From Candidatus Obscuribacter sp. (GTDB lineage: Bacteria > Cyanobacteriota > Vampirovibrionia > Obscuribacterales > Obscuribacteraceae): a stretch of 64,000 nt of DNA. Both the position numbers and the translations under genes were made by a program. Each line of letters opens with the position of its first letter. Position 1 is the stretch's first letter. Positions 16,274-26,768 of this stretch are shown piece after piece. The notes beneath the pieces are model-generated. The model was not told where the DNA came from and searched no databases. It saw only the letters and a list, made by a program, of their open reading frames with translations. The stretch spans positions 2,852,001 through 2,916,000 of the forward strand of contig JADJQZ010000001.1 of NCBI GenBank assembly GCA_016712465.1. The letters are read 5' to 3'.

Positions 16274-18646
16274 GTGGACAAAAAAGCTCTCTCTGAGCGA
16301 GACATCTGTTCCAAGTTCATAAGTCCGGCCATCAGCAGAGCGGGCTGGGACATGGATTTGCAGGTCCGGGAGGAGGTCACCTTCACCCAGGGGCGGATAA
16401 TTGTCAGGGGTAAGCTGTTCTCCAGGGGCAAAGCCCTCAGGGCCGACTACATTCTCTACTACAAGCCGAATATCCCAATCGCCGTCATTGAAGCCAAAGA
16501 CAACAAGCAGCGTGTTGGCGATGGCATGCAGCAAGCACTGGTCTATGCCGAGGCTCTGGATATTCCCTTTGTCTTCTCCAGCAATGGCGACGCTTTCAAG
16601 TTCCACGATAGAACCGGCAACTCTAAACTGCAGGAGGTCGAGCTTACTCTAGACCAGTTCCCCTCGCCGGAAGAGCTTTGGCAGAGTTATTGCAAATGGA
16701 AAGGCATCGAGGGGGAGGCAGAAAAGGTAATCGAGACGCCCTATTTCGATGACGGCTCCGGCAAGATGCCCCGATACTACCAGACCATAGCCATCAACCG
16801 GACGATTGAAGCGGTTGCCAGAGGGCAGAACCGTATCCTTCTCGTTATGGCTACCGGCACCGGTAAGACATACACAGCGTTCCAGATAATCTGGCGGTTA
16901 TGGAAGGCAAGACGGAAGAAAAGAATTCTCTTCCTGGCAGACCGCAACATCTTGGTCGACCAGACAAAAAATAATGACTTCAAGCCGTTCGGCCCGGCGA
17001 TGACCAAAATCTCCAAACGAATGGTCAACAAGTCTTACGAAATTTACCTCTCGCTCTATCAGGCTGTCACAGGCAACGAGGAAGAGCGCAACATTTACAA
17101 ACAGTTCTCCCCGGATTTCTTTGACCTCGTTGTTGTGGATGAGTGTCATCGCAGCAGCGCTGCCGAAGACTCTGCCTGGAGAGACATACTTGAGTACTTT
17201 TCTTCGGCAACCCACATCGGGCTGACAGCCACTCCGAAAGAAACTAAAGATGTGTCGAACATCCACTACTTTGGTAAGCCAATTTACACTTATAGCCTCA
17301 GGCAAGGCATTGAAGACGGCTTCCTGGCGCCATACAAGGTTGTGCGCATCGACTTTGATAAAGACCTTCAAGGCTGGCGACCCGAACATGGTAAGACTGA
17401 CAAGCATGGACTGCTCATCGAAGACAGAATTTTCAACCAGAAAGACTTTGATCGTGATCTTGTTTTGGAACAGCGCACTGAACTTGTTGCGAAAAAGATT
17501 ACTCAGTTTCTGGAGTCCACAGATCCTTACCAAAAGACAATCGTCTTTTGTGAGGACATCGATCATGCTGAAAGAATGCGCTCCTGTCTTGTTAATCTAA
17601 ATGCCGCCAGAGTCAGAGAGAATCGCAAGTATGTCATGCGAATCACTGGTGATGAGAAGGAAGGCAAGGCGGAACTGGACAATTTTATTGACCCCGAGAG
17701 TCGCTATCCGGTCATTGCGACAACCTCCAAGCTCATGTCTACTGGGGTTGATGCTCAGACATGCAAGCTCATTGTTCTAGACCAGCGCATTCAGTCAATG
17801 ACAGAGTTCAAGCAAATCATCGGTAGAGGCACTCGTATAAACGAGGATTTCGATAAATACTGGTTCACCATCATGGACTTCAAGCGAGCAACAGAACTTT
17901 TCGCCGACCCACGGTTTGATGGTGATCCTGTGCAGATTTACGAACCGGGAATCGATGATACGCCCGTGCCGCCGGATAACACCTGCGACGAACCCATTGA
18001 TGAGCCGGAACCACCAGATGATGAGACTTACAGGCCAGACTCGGGAGTCCAGGGTGGCGCAGTTACAGATGGCGGCCGGGTCAAGTTTGTAGTCGACGAT
18101 GTCGGCGTAAAAGTGATCGATGAGCGAATCCAGTACTATGGTCCCCATGGTCAACTCATTACAGAATCAATTCGGGACTACACTAAGAACTGCGTGTCCA
18201 AGCAATTTACTTCACTGGATGAGTTCTTGCGAAAGTGGAGTGATGCAGACCAGAAGAAAGCCATCATCGAGGAGTTGGCGGCAGAAGGTGTGCTCTGGGA
18301 ACCCCTGACCCAGGAGGTAGAGCGAAAACTTGGTAAACAGTTCGACCCGTTTGACCTAATCTGCCATGTCGCCTATGGACAACCGCCGCTGTCCCGCAAG
18401 GAGAGAGCTGAGAACGTGCGCAAGCGTAATTATTTTACCAAGTATGGCGAGCAAGCCCGCAAGGTTTTAGACGCCCTCCTGGACAAATATGCTGACACTG
18501 GTATCGAAAACATAGAGGACCTAAAGGTTCTTCAACTCGAACCATTTGCGCAGATGGGGACAGCCCCCGAGATCGTGAAATCATTTGGCGGCAAGGCCGC
18601 TTACATCAAAGCAATAAGGGAACTCGAAGAACAACTGTACGGCTAA
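16274..18646 (+). CDS. hsdR: Type I restriction enzyme, R subunit
   Basis: 790 residues, GTG start. The N-terminal nuclease domain shows the PD-(D/E)xK core: Asp58, Glu73 and Lys75 in ADYILYY and AVIEAKD. Then come the translocating helicase motifs: Walker A MATGTGKT near residue 192, DEAD-type box VVVDECHRSS at 287, GLTATPKE motif III region, and TGVDAQTCKLIVLD with IGRGTR for motif VI. The order nuclease-helicase-C-terminal coupler is the EcoEI-like layout. It is the first gene of an hsdR-hsdM-hsdS operon and would cleave unmethylated DNA as part of the R2M2S complex. All motifs intact. Confidence 0.95.
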   Translation: MDKKALSERDICSKFISPAISRAGWDMDLQVREEVTFTQGRIIVRGKLFSRGKALRADYILYYKPNIPIAVIEAKDNKQRVGDGMQQALVYAEALDIPFVFSSNGDAFKFHDRTGNSKLQEVELTLDQFPSPEELWQSYCKWKGIEGEAEKVIETPYFDDGSGKMPRYYQTIAINRTIEAVARGQNRILLVMATGTGKTYTAFQIIWRLWKARRKKRILFLADRNILVDQTKNNDFKPFGPAMTKISKRMVNKSYEIYLSLYQAVTGNEEERNIYKQFSPDFFDLVVVDECHRSSAAEDSAWRDILEYFSSATHIGLTATPKETKDVSNIHYFGKPIYTYSLRQGIEDGFLAPYKVVRIDFDKDLQGWRPEHGKTDKHGLLIEDRIFNQKDFDRDLVLEQRTELVAKKITQFLESTDPYQKTIVFCEDIDHAERMRSCLVNLNAARVRENRKYVMRITGDEKEGKAELDNFIDPESRYPVIATTSKLMSTGVDAQTCKLIVLDQRIQSMTEFKQIIGRGTRINEDFDKYWFTIMDFKRATELFADPRFDGDPVQIYEPGIDDTPVPPDNTCDEPIDEPEPPDDETYRPDSGVQGGAVTDGGRVKFVVDDVGVKVIDERIQYYGPHGQLITESIRDYTKNCVSKQFTSLDEFLRKWSDADQKKAIIEELAAEGVLWEPLTQEVERKLGKQFDPFDLICHVAYGQPPLSRKERAENVRKRNYFTKYGEQARKVLDALLDKYADTGIENIEDLKVLQLEPFAQMGTAPEIVKSFGGKAAYIKAIRELEEQLYG

Positions 18647-18663
18647 ATTGAATAGGAAGAACC

Positions 18664-20133
18664 ATGTCCATCTCAACATCCATAAAATCAATTCAAGACA
18701 TAATGCGCAAGGACGTGGGTGTCGATGGTGACGCTCAGCGTATCGGTCAGCTCGTGTGGATGCTCTTTCTCAAAATATTTGATGACAAAGAGCTGGAGTG
18801 GGAGTTGCTCAATGAAGATTACAAGTCACCCATTCCCGAAAAACTGAGGTGGCGGAACTGGGCAGCCGACTCAGAAGGCATTACCGGTGATGAACTAAAG
18901 ACCTTCATCGACAACACGCTCTTCCCTGGTCTACAGCAGCTCGAACCGAAGGGCAAAGACAAGCGTGGTTATGTTATCCGATCTGTCTTCGAAGACGCCT
19001 ACAACTATATGAAGTCCGGCCAGCTCATCCGGCAGGTCATCAATAAAATCCAGGAGAGTGTCGACTTTAACAAGGCGCAAGAGCGCCACTTGTTCGGTGA
19101 CATGTACGAGCAGATTCTGAGAGACCTTCAAAACGCGGGTAATGCCGGTGAGTATTACACACCGAGAGCCGTGACAGAGTTCATGGTTCGAATGGTAAAC
19201 CCCAGGCTTGGTGAGAGCGTGCTCGACCCAGCCTGTGGAACCGGGGGCTTTCTCAGTTGCGCTATCGAGCATATTAGGAAGAACGACGTTAAAACTGTAG
19301 ACGACGAACAGCTCCTTCAGTCAAGCATTCACGGGGTGGAAAAGAAGCCACTACCTCACCTGCTTTGCACGACCAATATGATCCTGCATGGTATAGAGGT
19401 ACCCACGAACATCCAGCACGACAACACTCTTGCCCGTCCATTGAGAGAATACAAGCCGAAGGATCGGGTCGATGTAATCTTGACCAACCCACCATTTGGC
19501 GGCATGGAAGAGGATGGCATTGAAGGTAACTTTCCAACTAACTTCCGAACAAGAGAGACAGCAGACCTCTTCCTGGTTCTCATTATGCATCTACTGAAAG
19601 CCGGTGGGCGAGCCGCCCTGGTACTACCAGATGGAACCTTGTTCGGTGAAGGCATCAAGACCCGAATAAAGGAAGAGCTGCTTGAGAAATGCAATCTGCA
19701 CACCATAGTCCGCCTGCCTAAAGGCGTGTTCAATCCGTATACGAGCATCAATACCAATCTTCTCTTCTTCACCAAGGGAACGCCGACAAAGGAGATCTGG
19801 TACTACGAGCACCCATATCCACCGGGTGTAAAGAGCTACAACAAGTCCAAGCCAATGCGCATTGATGAGTTCAAGCCGGAGCAAGCATGGTGGGGAACTG
19901 AGGCTGATGGTTTTGCCCACAGGGTTGAAAATGAATTCGCCTGGAAGGTCTCGATTGAGGACATCAAAGCCCGGAACTACAACCTCGACATAAAGAACCC
20001 CCATACACCCGATGCCGAATCTCACGACCCCGATAAGCTTCTAAAAGACTACTTTGACCTACAGGCAAAAATAGGAGCAACCAGAGATCAACTCAAGGGG
20101 ATACTCGCTGACGCTCTTGAGGTGCGCAAATGA
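18664..20133 (+). CDS. hsdM: Type I restriction-modification DNA methyltransferase, M subunit
   Basis: 489 residues. The HsdM N-terminal helical domain precedes the Rossmann methyltransferase. AdoMet motif I DPACGTGG is at 188-195, and catalytic motif IV NPPF at 275-278 indicates N6-adenine methylation. HLFGDMYEQILRDL and GEYYTPRAVTEFM are typical HsdM signatures. It starts 17 bp after hsdR and its stop overlaps the hsdS start (ATGA), so it is translationally coupled to the specificity gene. Full length and apparently functional. Confidence 0.95.
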   Translation: MSISTSIKSIQDIMRKDVGVDGDAQRIGQLVWMLFLKIFDDKELEWELLNEDYKSPIPEKLRWRNWAADSEGITGDELKTFIDNTLFPGLQQLEPKGKDKRGYVIRSVFEDAYNYMKSGQLIRQVINKIQESVDFNKAQERHLFGDMYEQILRDLQNAGNAGEYYTPRAVTEFMVRMVNPRLGESVLDPACGTGGFLSCAIEHIRKNDVKTVDDEQLLQSSIHGVEKKPLPHLLCTTNMILHGIEVPTNIQHDNTLARPLREYKPKDRVDVILTNPPFGGMEEDGIEGNFPTNFRTRETADLFLVLIMHLLKAGGRAALVLPDGTLFGEGIKTRIKEELLEKCNLHTIVRLPKGVFNPYTSINTNLLFFTKGTPTKEIWYYEHPYPPGVKSYNKSKPMRIDEFKPEQAWWGTEADGFAHRVENEFAWKVSIEDIKARNYNLDIKNPHTPDAESHDPDKLLKDYFDLQAKIGATRDQLKGILADALEVRK

Positions 20134-21863
20134 AGTCGTTAGCCATTGAACATTTACCGGTCATCGCGTCTGCGCCTAGTGGCGTAAAGAAATTGCGTGA
20201 GCTGATACTGCAACTTGCTGTGATGGGCAAGCTAGTGCCGCAGGACCCGAATGATGAACCTGCTCACTCTCTATTGAAACGTATATTGGAGAAAAAACGC
20301 TCTGGAACCTCCTCCGTAAGTGACCCGATGATAGCGAAAAATAATCGCGGAGTGCGTGCTGCTTTCGAGCCGCCAGGGAGCTGGGTTTGGACAAATCTTG
20401 ACGAGGTTGCCATTGTAAACCCACGCAATGTGGTGCAAGATGATGTCGTTGCCTCCTTCGTTCCTATGAATTTAATTGGGACGACTTTCTCTGGGCAGCA
20501 CGAGCAACAGCAGAGGGTTTGGAAAGAGATTAAGCAGGGCTTCACGCATTTTGCGGATGGCGACATAGGCATAGCCAAAATTACTCCCTGTTTCGAGAAT
20601 GGTAAATCCTGCGTCTTTCGAAATCTTACTAACGGTATTGGCGCGGGAACCACTGAGTTGCACATAGTGAGAACCCTTGATGGCACTATAGACCCTCGTT
20701 ATGTTTTGGCTTATTTTCAGTCGCCGGCCTTCTTAGAGTTAGGAGAGAGTAAGATGACTGGCACCGCAGGACAGAAGAGGCTTCCTAAGGACTTTGTGAG
20801 ATACAATCCCTTTCCACTACCACCCCTCGCCGAACAACATCGCATCGTCGCCAAGGTCGATGAGCTAATGGCTCTATGTGACAAGCTTGAAGCGCAACAG
20901 AACGACTCCGAAGCCGCTCATAGCCTCTTGGTGAAGACTCTTCTCGATACGCTCACTCAGACCCAAGACGCAGACGACTTTGCCGCAAGCTGGGTGCGCA
21001 TCAAAGAGAACTTCCATACTCTCTTCACCACAGAAGAAAGCGTCGACATCCTCAAGCAGACCCTCTTGCAACTGGCTGTAATGGGCAAGCTCGTGCCGCA
21101 GGACCCGAATGATGAACCGGCAAGCGAGTTGTTGAAGCGGATTCAGCTTGAGGGAGCTAACAAAGAGAGCGGCGCTCGGCAACCAGCGCTGCGCAATCCT
21201 GTACCCCATCAAATTCCTGGCTCTTGGACCTGGGCAAAACTGGGTCAAGTAGCCCGAAAGATTACAGACGGCACACACCATACTCCAGTTTACGTTCCAG
21301 CCGGAGTGCCGTTTCTTTCAGTCAAGGACGTGAGTTCTGGATTTCTTGACTTTTCCAATACGCGATTCATTAGTCGAGAGCAGCATGAAATATTGAGCAA
21401 ACGCTGCAACCCGAAAATGAATGATATCCTTTTGACCAAGGTAGGGACTACTGGAATTGCAGTTTCAGTAGATACGGAGTGTGAGTTTAGTATCTTTGTA
21501 AGTATTGCTCTCATAAAAATGCCCGAACCAGTTGATACTCGTTACATGACAATGATGCTGAATTCTCCGGCCGTCAGAGAGCAGTCAACGGCAGGTACAG
21601 AGGGAGTTGGTAATAAGAACTTAGTGCTCCGTAAGATCTCAGATTTTTGGATTCCCCTACCACCCCTCGCCGAACAGCATCGTATCGTCGCCAAGGTCGA
21701 CGAACTGATGGCTCTATGTGACGAGTTGAAGTGGGACATTCAAGCCTCACGCAGACTTCAGGATCAGGTCAGTTCTGTTATGCTCCAGGCTGCTGTGTGT
21801 GGAGAATCGGAGACCGCCGATGACTCAAGAAAACAACGTGTGCTGTCTAGGGCACAGACTTGA
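20130..21863 (+). CDS. hsdS: Type I restriction-modification specificity subunit
   Basis: 577 residues with two target recognition domains separated by conserved helices. The conserved elements occur twice: LQLAVMGKLVPQDPNDEPA near residues 27 and 315, and PLAEQHRIVAKVDELMALCD after each recognition domain (DNA at about 20814-20891 and 21654-21731). Each half would read one half of a bipartite target and position HsdM. The near-identical repeats at DNA level could allow recombination that drops or swaps a recognition domain. No second hsdS fragment or recombinase lies nearby, so no phase-variation system is evident. Confidence 0.93.
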   Translation: MKSLAIEHLPVIASAPSGVKKLRELILQLAVMGKLVPQDPNDEPAHSLLKRILEKKRSGTSSVSDPMIAKNNRGVRAAFEPPGSWVWTNLDEVAIVNPRNVVQDDVVASFVPMNLIGTTFSGQHEQQQRVWKEIKQGFTHFADGDIGIAKITPCFENGKSCVFRNLTNGIGAGTTELHIVRTLDGTIDPRYVLAYFQSPAFLELGESKMTGTAGQKRLPKDFVRYNPFPLPPLAEQHRIVAKVDELMALCDKLEAQQNDSEAAHSLLVKTLLDTLTQTQDADDFAASWVRIKENFHTLFTTEESVDILKQTLLQLAVMGKLVPQDPNDEPASELLKRIQLEGANKESGARQPALRNPVPHQIPGSWTWAKLGQVARKITDGTHHTPVYVPAGVPFLSVKDVSSGFLDFSNTRFISREQHEILSKRCNPKMNDILLTKVGTTGIAVSVDTECEFSIFVSIALIKMPEPVDTRYMTMMLNSPAVREQSTAGTEGVGNKNLVLRKISDFWIPLPPLAEQHRIVAKVDELMALCDELKWDIQASRRLQDQVSSVMLQAAVCGESETADDSRKQRVLSRAQT

Positions 21864-22003
21864 GTTCTTCTAAATGTGTGCACAGATAAAGGCTCTGATG
21901 TGATGTGTGCTAGCTCTTGCTCGGTGTAAAGAAGAAACTGTGCGAACTGTTGTCTAAGCAAGGTGCCTTAACTAATCAAGTAAACGCTGATGTGTGCACA
22001 CAG

Positions 22004-22486
22004 CTAGATCCCAAGCTTCTCGTATAGCTCACGGCACTCAATCACACTCGGGTAAGGCTTACAATCAAGAAAAGTCGAAGTCTGATATCGCTTATTGAAG
22101 TCATCAATTAACTTCTGAACCTTGTTTTGGGCTTCGTTATGACTGTATGGCTCCAAAGAGGGGGATAGCATAACATCGACGTCCCAGCAGCCATAGTTCG
22201 GGCTATCTGCAAGGTCGCCGAACCCATTCTCAGTCAATTCGCGCTTAATCTTCTCTTCTCTGCGATGTTTAAGCCCTCTCATAACGGCATTGGCTGATTT
22301 ATCAAGCCTCACGAGGGTCACGTTACTTGCAAATTCAGACCAATTATCCCTAAGGCACATGTTTGGTCCAAGCGCAAAAATCACTTTCTCATGAGAAATA
22401 TGTTGAGCAAGGAAATCATTCTCAAGGCGGAGCATTTTTTGTTCTGTAAATTCAGTCCCGGAGCGGTTTAATCTTTCTGGTGTCAT
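22004..22486 (-). CDS. Shikimate-kinase-like protein fragment (C-terminal part)
   Basis: 160 residues. The segment HEKVIFALGPNMCLRDNWSE, followed by VTLVRLDKS and a long Arg/Lys helix, resembles the second half of shikimate/gluconate-kinase-type P-loop kinases (the VIATGGG strand, lid and following strand). No Walker A is present. The missing N-terminal half, with Walker A, lies 1.5 kb away at 24042-24273 on the same strand beyond an IS256-like element. Both pieces contain a version of the G-x-x-x-R-x-x-E helix, so the halves do not join cleanly. Between 21864 and 22003 only two TGTGTGCACA-type palindromes are seen. Confidence 0.45.
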   Translation of the reverse strand: MTPERLNRSGTEFTEQKMLRLENDFLAQHISHEKVIFALGPNMCLRDNWSEFASNVTLVRLDKSANAVMRGLKHRREEKIKRELTENGFGDLADSPNYGCWDVDVMLSPSLEPYSHNEAQNKVQKLIDDFNKRYQTSTFLDCKPYPSVIECRELYEKLGI

Positions 22487-22627
22487 ATAGCTCGAAGACC
22501 TGATTTTGAATATACCACAAAAAAGACAATTAACAGGTGAAGATTTTCGAGTACAAAGCAGGACTCTGCGGTACTGCCAGTAGTATCATCCGCTGATCCT
22601 GTACTTGATAGATTGGATGAAACAGCC

Positions 22628-22723
22628 GCGCCAGGTCCTGGCGCCACGGCATTGTCCCCGACGTTTGTATGTGATTGCGAACGAGACAGCCCACCTTTTG
22701 GGGAGGTGAGCTATCTCGTTCGC
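22628..22723. repeat. Two strong palindromes beside the IS256-like transposase
   Basis: GCGCCAG-GTC-CTGGCGC at 22628-22644, and GCGAACGAGA / TCTCGTTCGC arms at 22677-22723 with further inner pairing (AGC/GCT, ACCT/AGGT). They fill the gene-free gap between the kinase fragment and the transposase stop. They may be terminators or the degraded end of the element. Confidence 0.5.
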
Positions 22724-22724
22724 T

Positions 22725-24043
22725 CAGGGCGCTCTATTACGCATGAGCTGCCACTGCCAAATAGATGTGTCGCTCTATTCTACCGGTTGGGACGGCGTGT
22801 TAGCGAAACTTAGGTAGCATTTGTCAGTCTGCCAGTCCTCGGAGATCTCCATCACAACCGCAGTTACTAGTCGCAGGCATGAAGCAGAGTTTGGGAAGAT
22901 CGATACAACCCGTGTGCGCCGCTTAATCTCCTTGTTCAGGCGCTCGACACCATTAGTAGTTCGAGTCCGAATTCGATGTTTGGCTGGCAATTTGAAGACC
23001 GTAAGACCTTCCGGTATATTTTCCGCCATCCAATTTGATAGGCGTGGGGCTGTCTTCTCATAGCTTGCTACGGTCTTGCTCAAAAGCCTTTCCGCTTCCT
23101 TCCCATCCGGCGCATTGAATATGTTACGTATGTCCGCTGCGACCTGAAGCTTCATTTCCTGCTTTGGCACGTGCTTTTGCGCATTCTGCTGGAGATGGTA
23201 CTGGCATCTCTGCCATGGAACAGCCGGAAATACTGCTTTGCGAGCCGCTTTTAGTCCCGCATGATCATCACTGATGAACATTTGGACTCCGTGTAAGCCT
23301 CTGTGCTGGAGAGAATGCAAGAACTTTCTCCAATGAATCTCCGCTTCAGAGAGCTCAACCGACACTCCCAAGACCTCGCGCTTCCCGCTCTCGGATACCC
23401 CGACTGCAACAAGAACTGCCTGATCTATGACAACACCTCCCTCTCTCACGTTCTCGTAGCGTGCATCTAGGTATACATAGCGGAAGCGATCGAGGGCCGC
23501 TCTCTCCACGAGGAGAATAGCTCATCAAGCTGGGATGTCGCCTTGCTGACAGAAGCCGAACTGACTTCAAAGCCGCACAGCTCCTGGGTTATCGACATCA
23601 CTTTGCGCGTTGATACGCCCTGTAGATACATCTCCGCTATAGCCAATGTAAGTGCTTTCTCGGAGCGCTGACCCTTCTCTAGGCAGTTAGGATAGAATTT
23701 CCCGTCCCTTGTCTGCGGGACCGCTAGCGGTATCTCACCTACTCTTGTCTTAATCGTCTTTGGCTTAAACCCGTTGGCATGTGTGGTTCTTGCCTCTGTT
23801 CGTTCAGTATGGGCACCTAAATGCTTCTCTCGCTCAGCTAACATGGGCGCATTTAGCAAAATCTGAATGGCATCTCCTATGCGCTCCAGACCGCCCTCTG
23901 ACAGTATTTCCAGGATATTCCCTTGGATGTATTTTGTGCTATCATCTTGTAAGACCATCGGTTGTCCTTCTTTCTTGCAATTGAAAGATTAACCGAGGTC
24001 TCCCCCTTTTGACCGCTTTTACAGAAAGTTTCTTGCACCGACC
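22725..24043 (-). mobile_element. IS256-family element, one end not found
   Basis: Holds a single mutator-type transposase read on the minus strand. The upstream end is recognisable: going outward, CTTTTACAGAAAGTTTCTTG then CACCGACC at 24043, the kind of end IS256 elements have. The inverted copy expected near 22700 is not visible, so the left limit given is approximate and the element is probably truncated or rearranged there. Confidence 0.55.
22775..23958 (-). pseudogene. IS256/mutator-type transposase, frameshifted
   Basis: About 390 residues in two frames. The first, from the ATG at 23958 (AAGGA upstream), runs to ELFSSWRERP. The second continues with LDRFRYVYLDARYENVREG. Restoring one base in CGGCCCTC at about 23500 joins them as in intact IS256 transposases. 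The DDE residues are all present: Asp in YLDARY, Asp in ISDDHAGL, Glu in NGVERLNKEI. The protein is otherwise full length, so the break is recent or is a sequencing error. Confidence 0.85.
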
Positions 24044-24273
24044 TTCTCAAGCCGTTCAATCTCCCTAAGTGCCTTAGCTCTGCCCAGTAAAATAAAAACT
24101 CGGGCAATGCCGGGCTTTTTGTCGTCACCTAGAATATTCTGTGCCACCCACTCATCGCTATCGATCTTTTGGTAGTCAGAGAGCTTACCAGATGAATCAT
24201 TGATGCACCGGTCTGCAAGATCCGACTTTCCAGTCGTGCTCATACCTACCAATGCTATCCGTTTCAATGTCAT
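24042..24273 (-). pseudogene. P-loop kinase (shikimate-kinase-like), N-terminal part, interrupted
   Basis: From ATG 24273 the frame encodes KRIALVGMSTTGKSDLADRC, with Walker A GMSTTGKS, then KIDSDEWV (the Asp pair of shikimate kinases) and VFILLGRAKALREIERLE, after which it runs into the IS256-like end at 24043. An IS21-like element is inserted 3 bp before the start codon, removing promoter and Shine-Dalgarno to 26886 and beyond. So the gene is cut off at both ends. Confidence 0.6.
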
Positions 24274-24474
24274 AACTGTAAATTCCGGAAACTCCCGGCA
24301 CCTAATTCCGCTAATTGTCGGCAGCAGAATCCGGAAAGTCGCGGCACCCGATTCCGCTAATTCCCGGCAGCTTGTCAGCGGCAAATAAATCAAAATTTCT
24401 AGTTCTCAATTGACGCAGGCTTGATCAGACCTGACTCTTTCAGTGGGTTGACTCACTAGAAAGAGAAATTTGAA

Positions 24475-26122
24475 ATGGCTACTGTGAGGTTGAGTGTGCG
24501 AAAAATTCGTGAGATTCTGCGACTGTCTTGGGGTCTGGGTCTCAGACCTGGTGAAGTCGCTGCTAGCTGCAATATTGCCCGTTCCACAGTTCAGGACTAC
24601 CTGTTAAAAGCGCAGGCAGCTGGACTTTCTTGGCGCTCGCTCCAGAGTTGGATGATGCGGCTCTAGAGAATCTTCTGTTTGCACGTGTCGGACGCCCGAA
24701 GACAGAGCGACCTCTTCCGGATTTCAGCGAAGTCGCCCGAAGTCTCAAATCGCATAAGGGAATGTCGCTAGCACTCGAATGGCAGCGCTACATCTCTTCT
24801 AATCCGCACGGCTACCAATACTCCTACTTCTGTGAACTGTTTCAAGAATGGAGCAAACATGTTGACCTGGTAATGCGTCAGGAGCATCTTGCTGGAGAAA
24901 AGGCTTTTCTGATTTCGCCGGCAGCACTCTGCGAATCACGAACCGGCATACCGGTGAAGTCGAAAGTGCTCATCTGTTTGTCTGTTGCCTGGGCGCCAGC
25001 AGCTACACTTTTGCAAGAGCGTTTTACTCCGAGAACTCGGAGGCTTGGTGCATCGGCCATGCCGATGCTTTCACCTACTTTCGCGGATGCCCAGCAGTAG
25101 TCGTTCCCGACAATCCTAAGGCGGTAATCACCAAAGCATGTCCATATGAGCCTGATGTTCATATGGATTTTCAGCACATGGCCGACCACTTCAATCTGGC
25201 AGTGATCCCCGCCCGGGTCCGCAAACCCAAGGACAAAGCAAAAGTGGAAGCTGCGGTGAAAATGGCGACCAGATGGATAATCGCAGTTCTGAAAGACCAG
25301 ACGTTCTTCAGCCTTCCTGAACTAAATCTCGCCATTGCTGAACTTCTCGAAAAGTTGAACTCTCGTCCATTCAAGAAGATGCCCGGCTCCAGGCGCTCGC
25401 AGTATGAGCTGGTTGATAGACCGGCTCTTCGCCCTCTGCCTCTCACACCGTACGAATACACTCAGGTGGGCAAAGCTAAGGTCTTTCTCGATTACCACAT
25501 TGACTTGAATGGCTACCGCTACAGTGTTCCATACCAATACGTCGGAAAGAAAATTGAATATCGCCTCAATTACAGGACGCTTGAGGTCTTCTACAAAGGT
25601 CAAAGAATTGCTAGTCACCCCAGGCTCATTGACAAGCGAAAACCTGCCACACAGCGCGAGCACATGCCCGCGAATCACGCCTTCCTTCTCGATTGGACGC
25701 CCGAGCGTTTCACCGCCTGGGCTCAGAAGATTGGACCAAGCACTGAACGACTGATATCCACAGTCCTTGCCTCCAGAGAATTTCCGCAGCAATCTTTTCG
25801 AACATGTCTGGGTATTCTCAGTCTTGCAAAAGAGTTCGGCGCCGACCGGCTGGAAAAGGCATCGTCCGTTGCCCTGTCTGTCCGCGCAACTTCATTTAAG
25901 GCGGTGCGGTTAATCCTTCAAAACCAGCAAGACCGGAGACGGTTCGTTGACGCTCCCATACAACTAAAGATTATTCACTCGCACATTCGCGGTGCCCAAG
26001 CTTTCAGCGCCCCTAACGAAAAGGAGAACGAAAATGCTCATTCATCCCACAACGGAGAATCTTCGGAATCTGAAACTCTTCGGCATGGCGAGAGCCATGG
26101 AAGCACAAATGCATCAGGCTGA
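24475..26122 (+). pseudogene. istA: IS21 transposase IstA, two frameshifts
   Basis: Three frames together give one IstA. The first, from ATG 24475, encodes the HTH region (VRKIREILRLSWGLGLRPGE). The second takes over at LAPELDDAALENLLFARVGR (one C missing in TGGCGCTC near 24633). The third starts at SDFAGSTLRITNRHTGEVES (one T missing in the T-run near 24906). The DDE residues lie in the third frame: Asp in SDFAGS, Asp in VVPDNPKA, Glu in KAKVEAAV. The third frame overlaps the istB start by 89 bp. Not translatable as one protein from this sequence. Confidence 0.85.
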
Positions 26123-26768
26123 GGCTCTCGACCTTCCATTTGAGGATCGAGTCGGCCTTCTCGTTGATGCTGAACTCGCCCTTCGCGAAAACCTACGTCT
26201 AAAGTCTCGACTCAAAACCGCCAAAATTCGACTGGATGCCTGTGTTGAGGACGTCAATCTTCGCGCTCCAAGAAGTCTGGACAAGACCCTGTGGTCTTCT
26301 CTCTGCTCCTGTCAGTGGCTCATGCTCCATCAAAACATCCTAATCAGCGGACCAACCGGCGTCGGTAAAAGCTACATCGCTTGCGCCCTCGCACAGAAAG
26401 CCTGCCGCGAAGGGCACTCATCTCTCTACCAGCGTTCCTCCAGGCTCTTTCATGACCTTGCTGTGGCAAAGGCAACTGGGCGCTACAACAAGCTGCTGAG
26501 CCTGATTTCTAAGAAGGCACTCCTTGTAATTGATGACTTCGCTTTGGAAACTCTAAACGACGAGCAGAGGCGCGACCTCCTCGAAATCACAGATGACCGC
26601 TACGAAAAAAGTTCGACAATCATCGTCAGCCAGCTCCCTATCGAGAACTGGCATGACACGATTGGCGATCCCACAATTGCCGATGCAATTCTCGACCGCG
26701 TGGTACATAACTCTCATCGACTAATTCTCAAAGGAGAATCAATGCGCAAATCCAAAGGACCGAAGTGA
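26034..26768 (+). CDS. istB: IS21 helper ATPase IstB
   Basis: 244 residues from the ATG at 26034, with AAGGAG upstream. AAA+ ATPase of the DnaC/IstB family: Walker A SGPTGVGKSYIACAL, Walker B LLVIDDFALE, and the family's YEKSSTIIVSQLPIENWHD segment. IstB assists IstA in target capture. Intact, unlike istA, so it could act in trans with an intact copy elsewhere. Confidence 0.92.
   Translation: MLIHPTTENLRNLKLFGMARAMEAQMHQAEALDLPFEDRVGLLVDAELALRENLRLKSRLKTAKIRLDACVEDVNLRAPRSLDKTLWSSLCSCQWLMLHQNILISGPTGVGKSYIACALAQKACREGHSSLYQRSSRLFHDLAVAKATGRYNKLLSLISKKALLVIDDFALETLNDEQRRDLLEITDDRYEKSSTIIVSQLPIENWHDTIGDPTIADAILDRVVHNSHRLILKGESMRKSKGPK

Noticed and set aside
22775..23958. Programmed -1 frameshifting in the IS256-like transposase
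   Set aside because: IS256 transposases are made from one frame, no slippery heptamer or strong downstream structure is seen; a simple deletion explains it.
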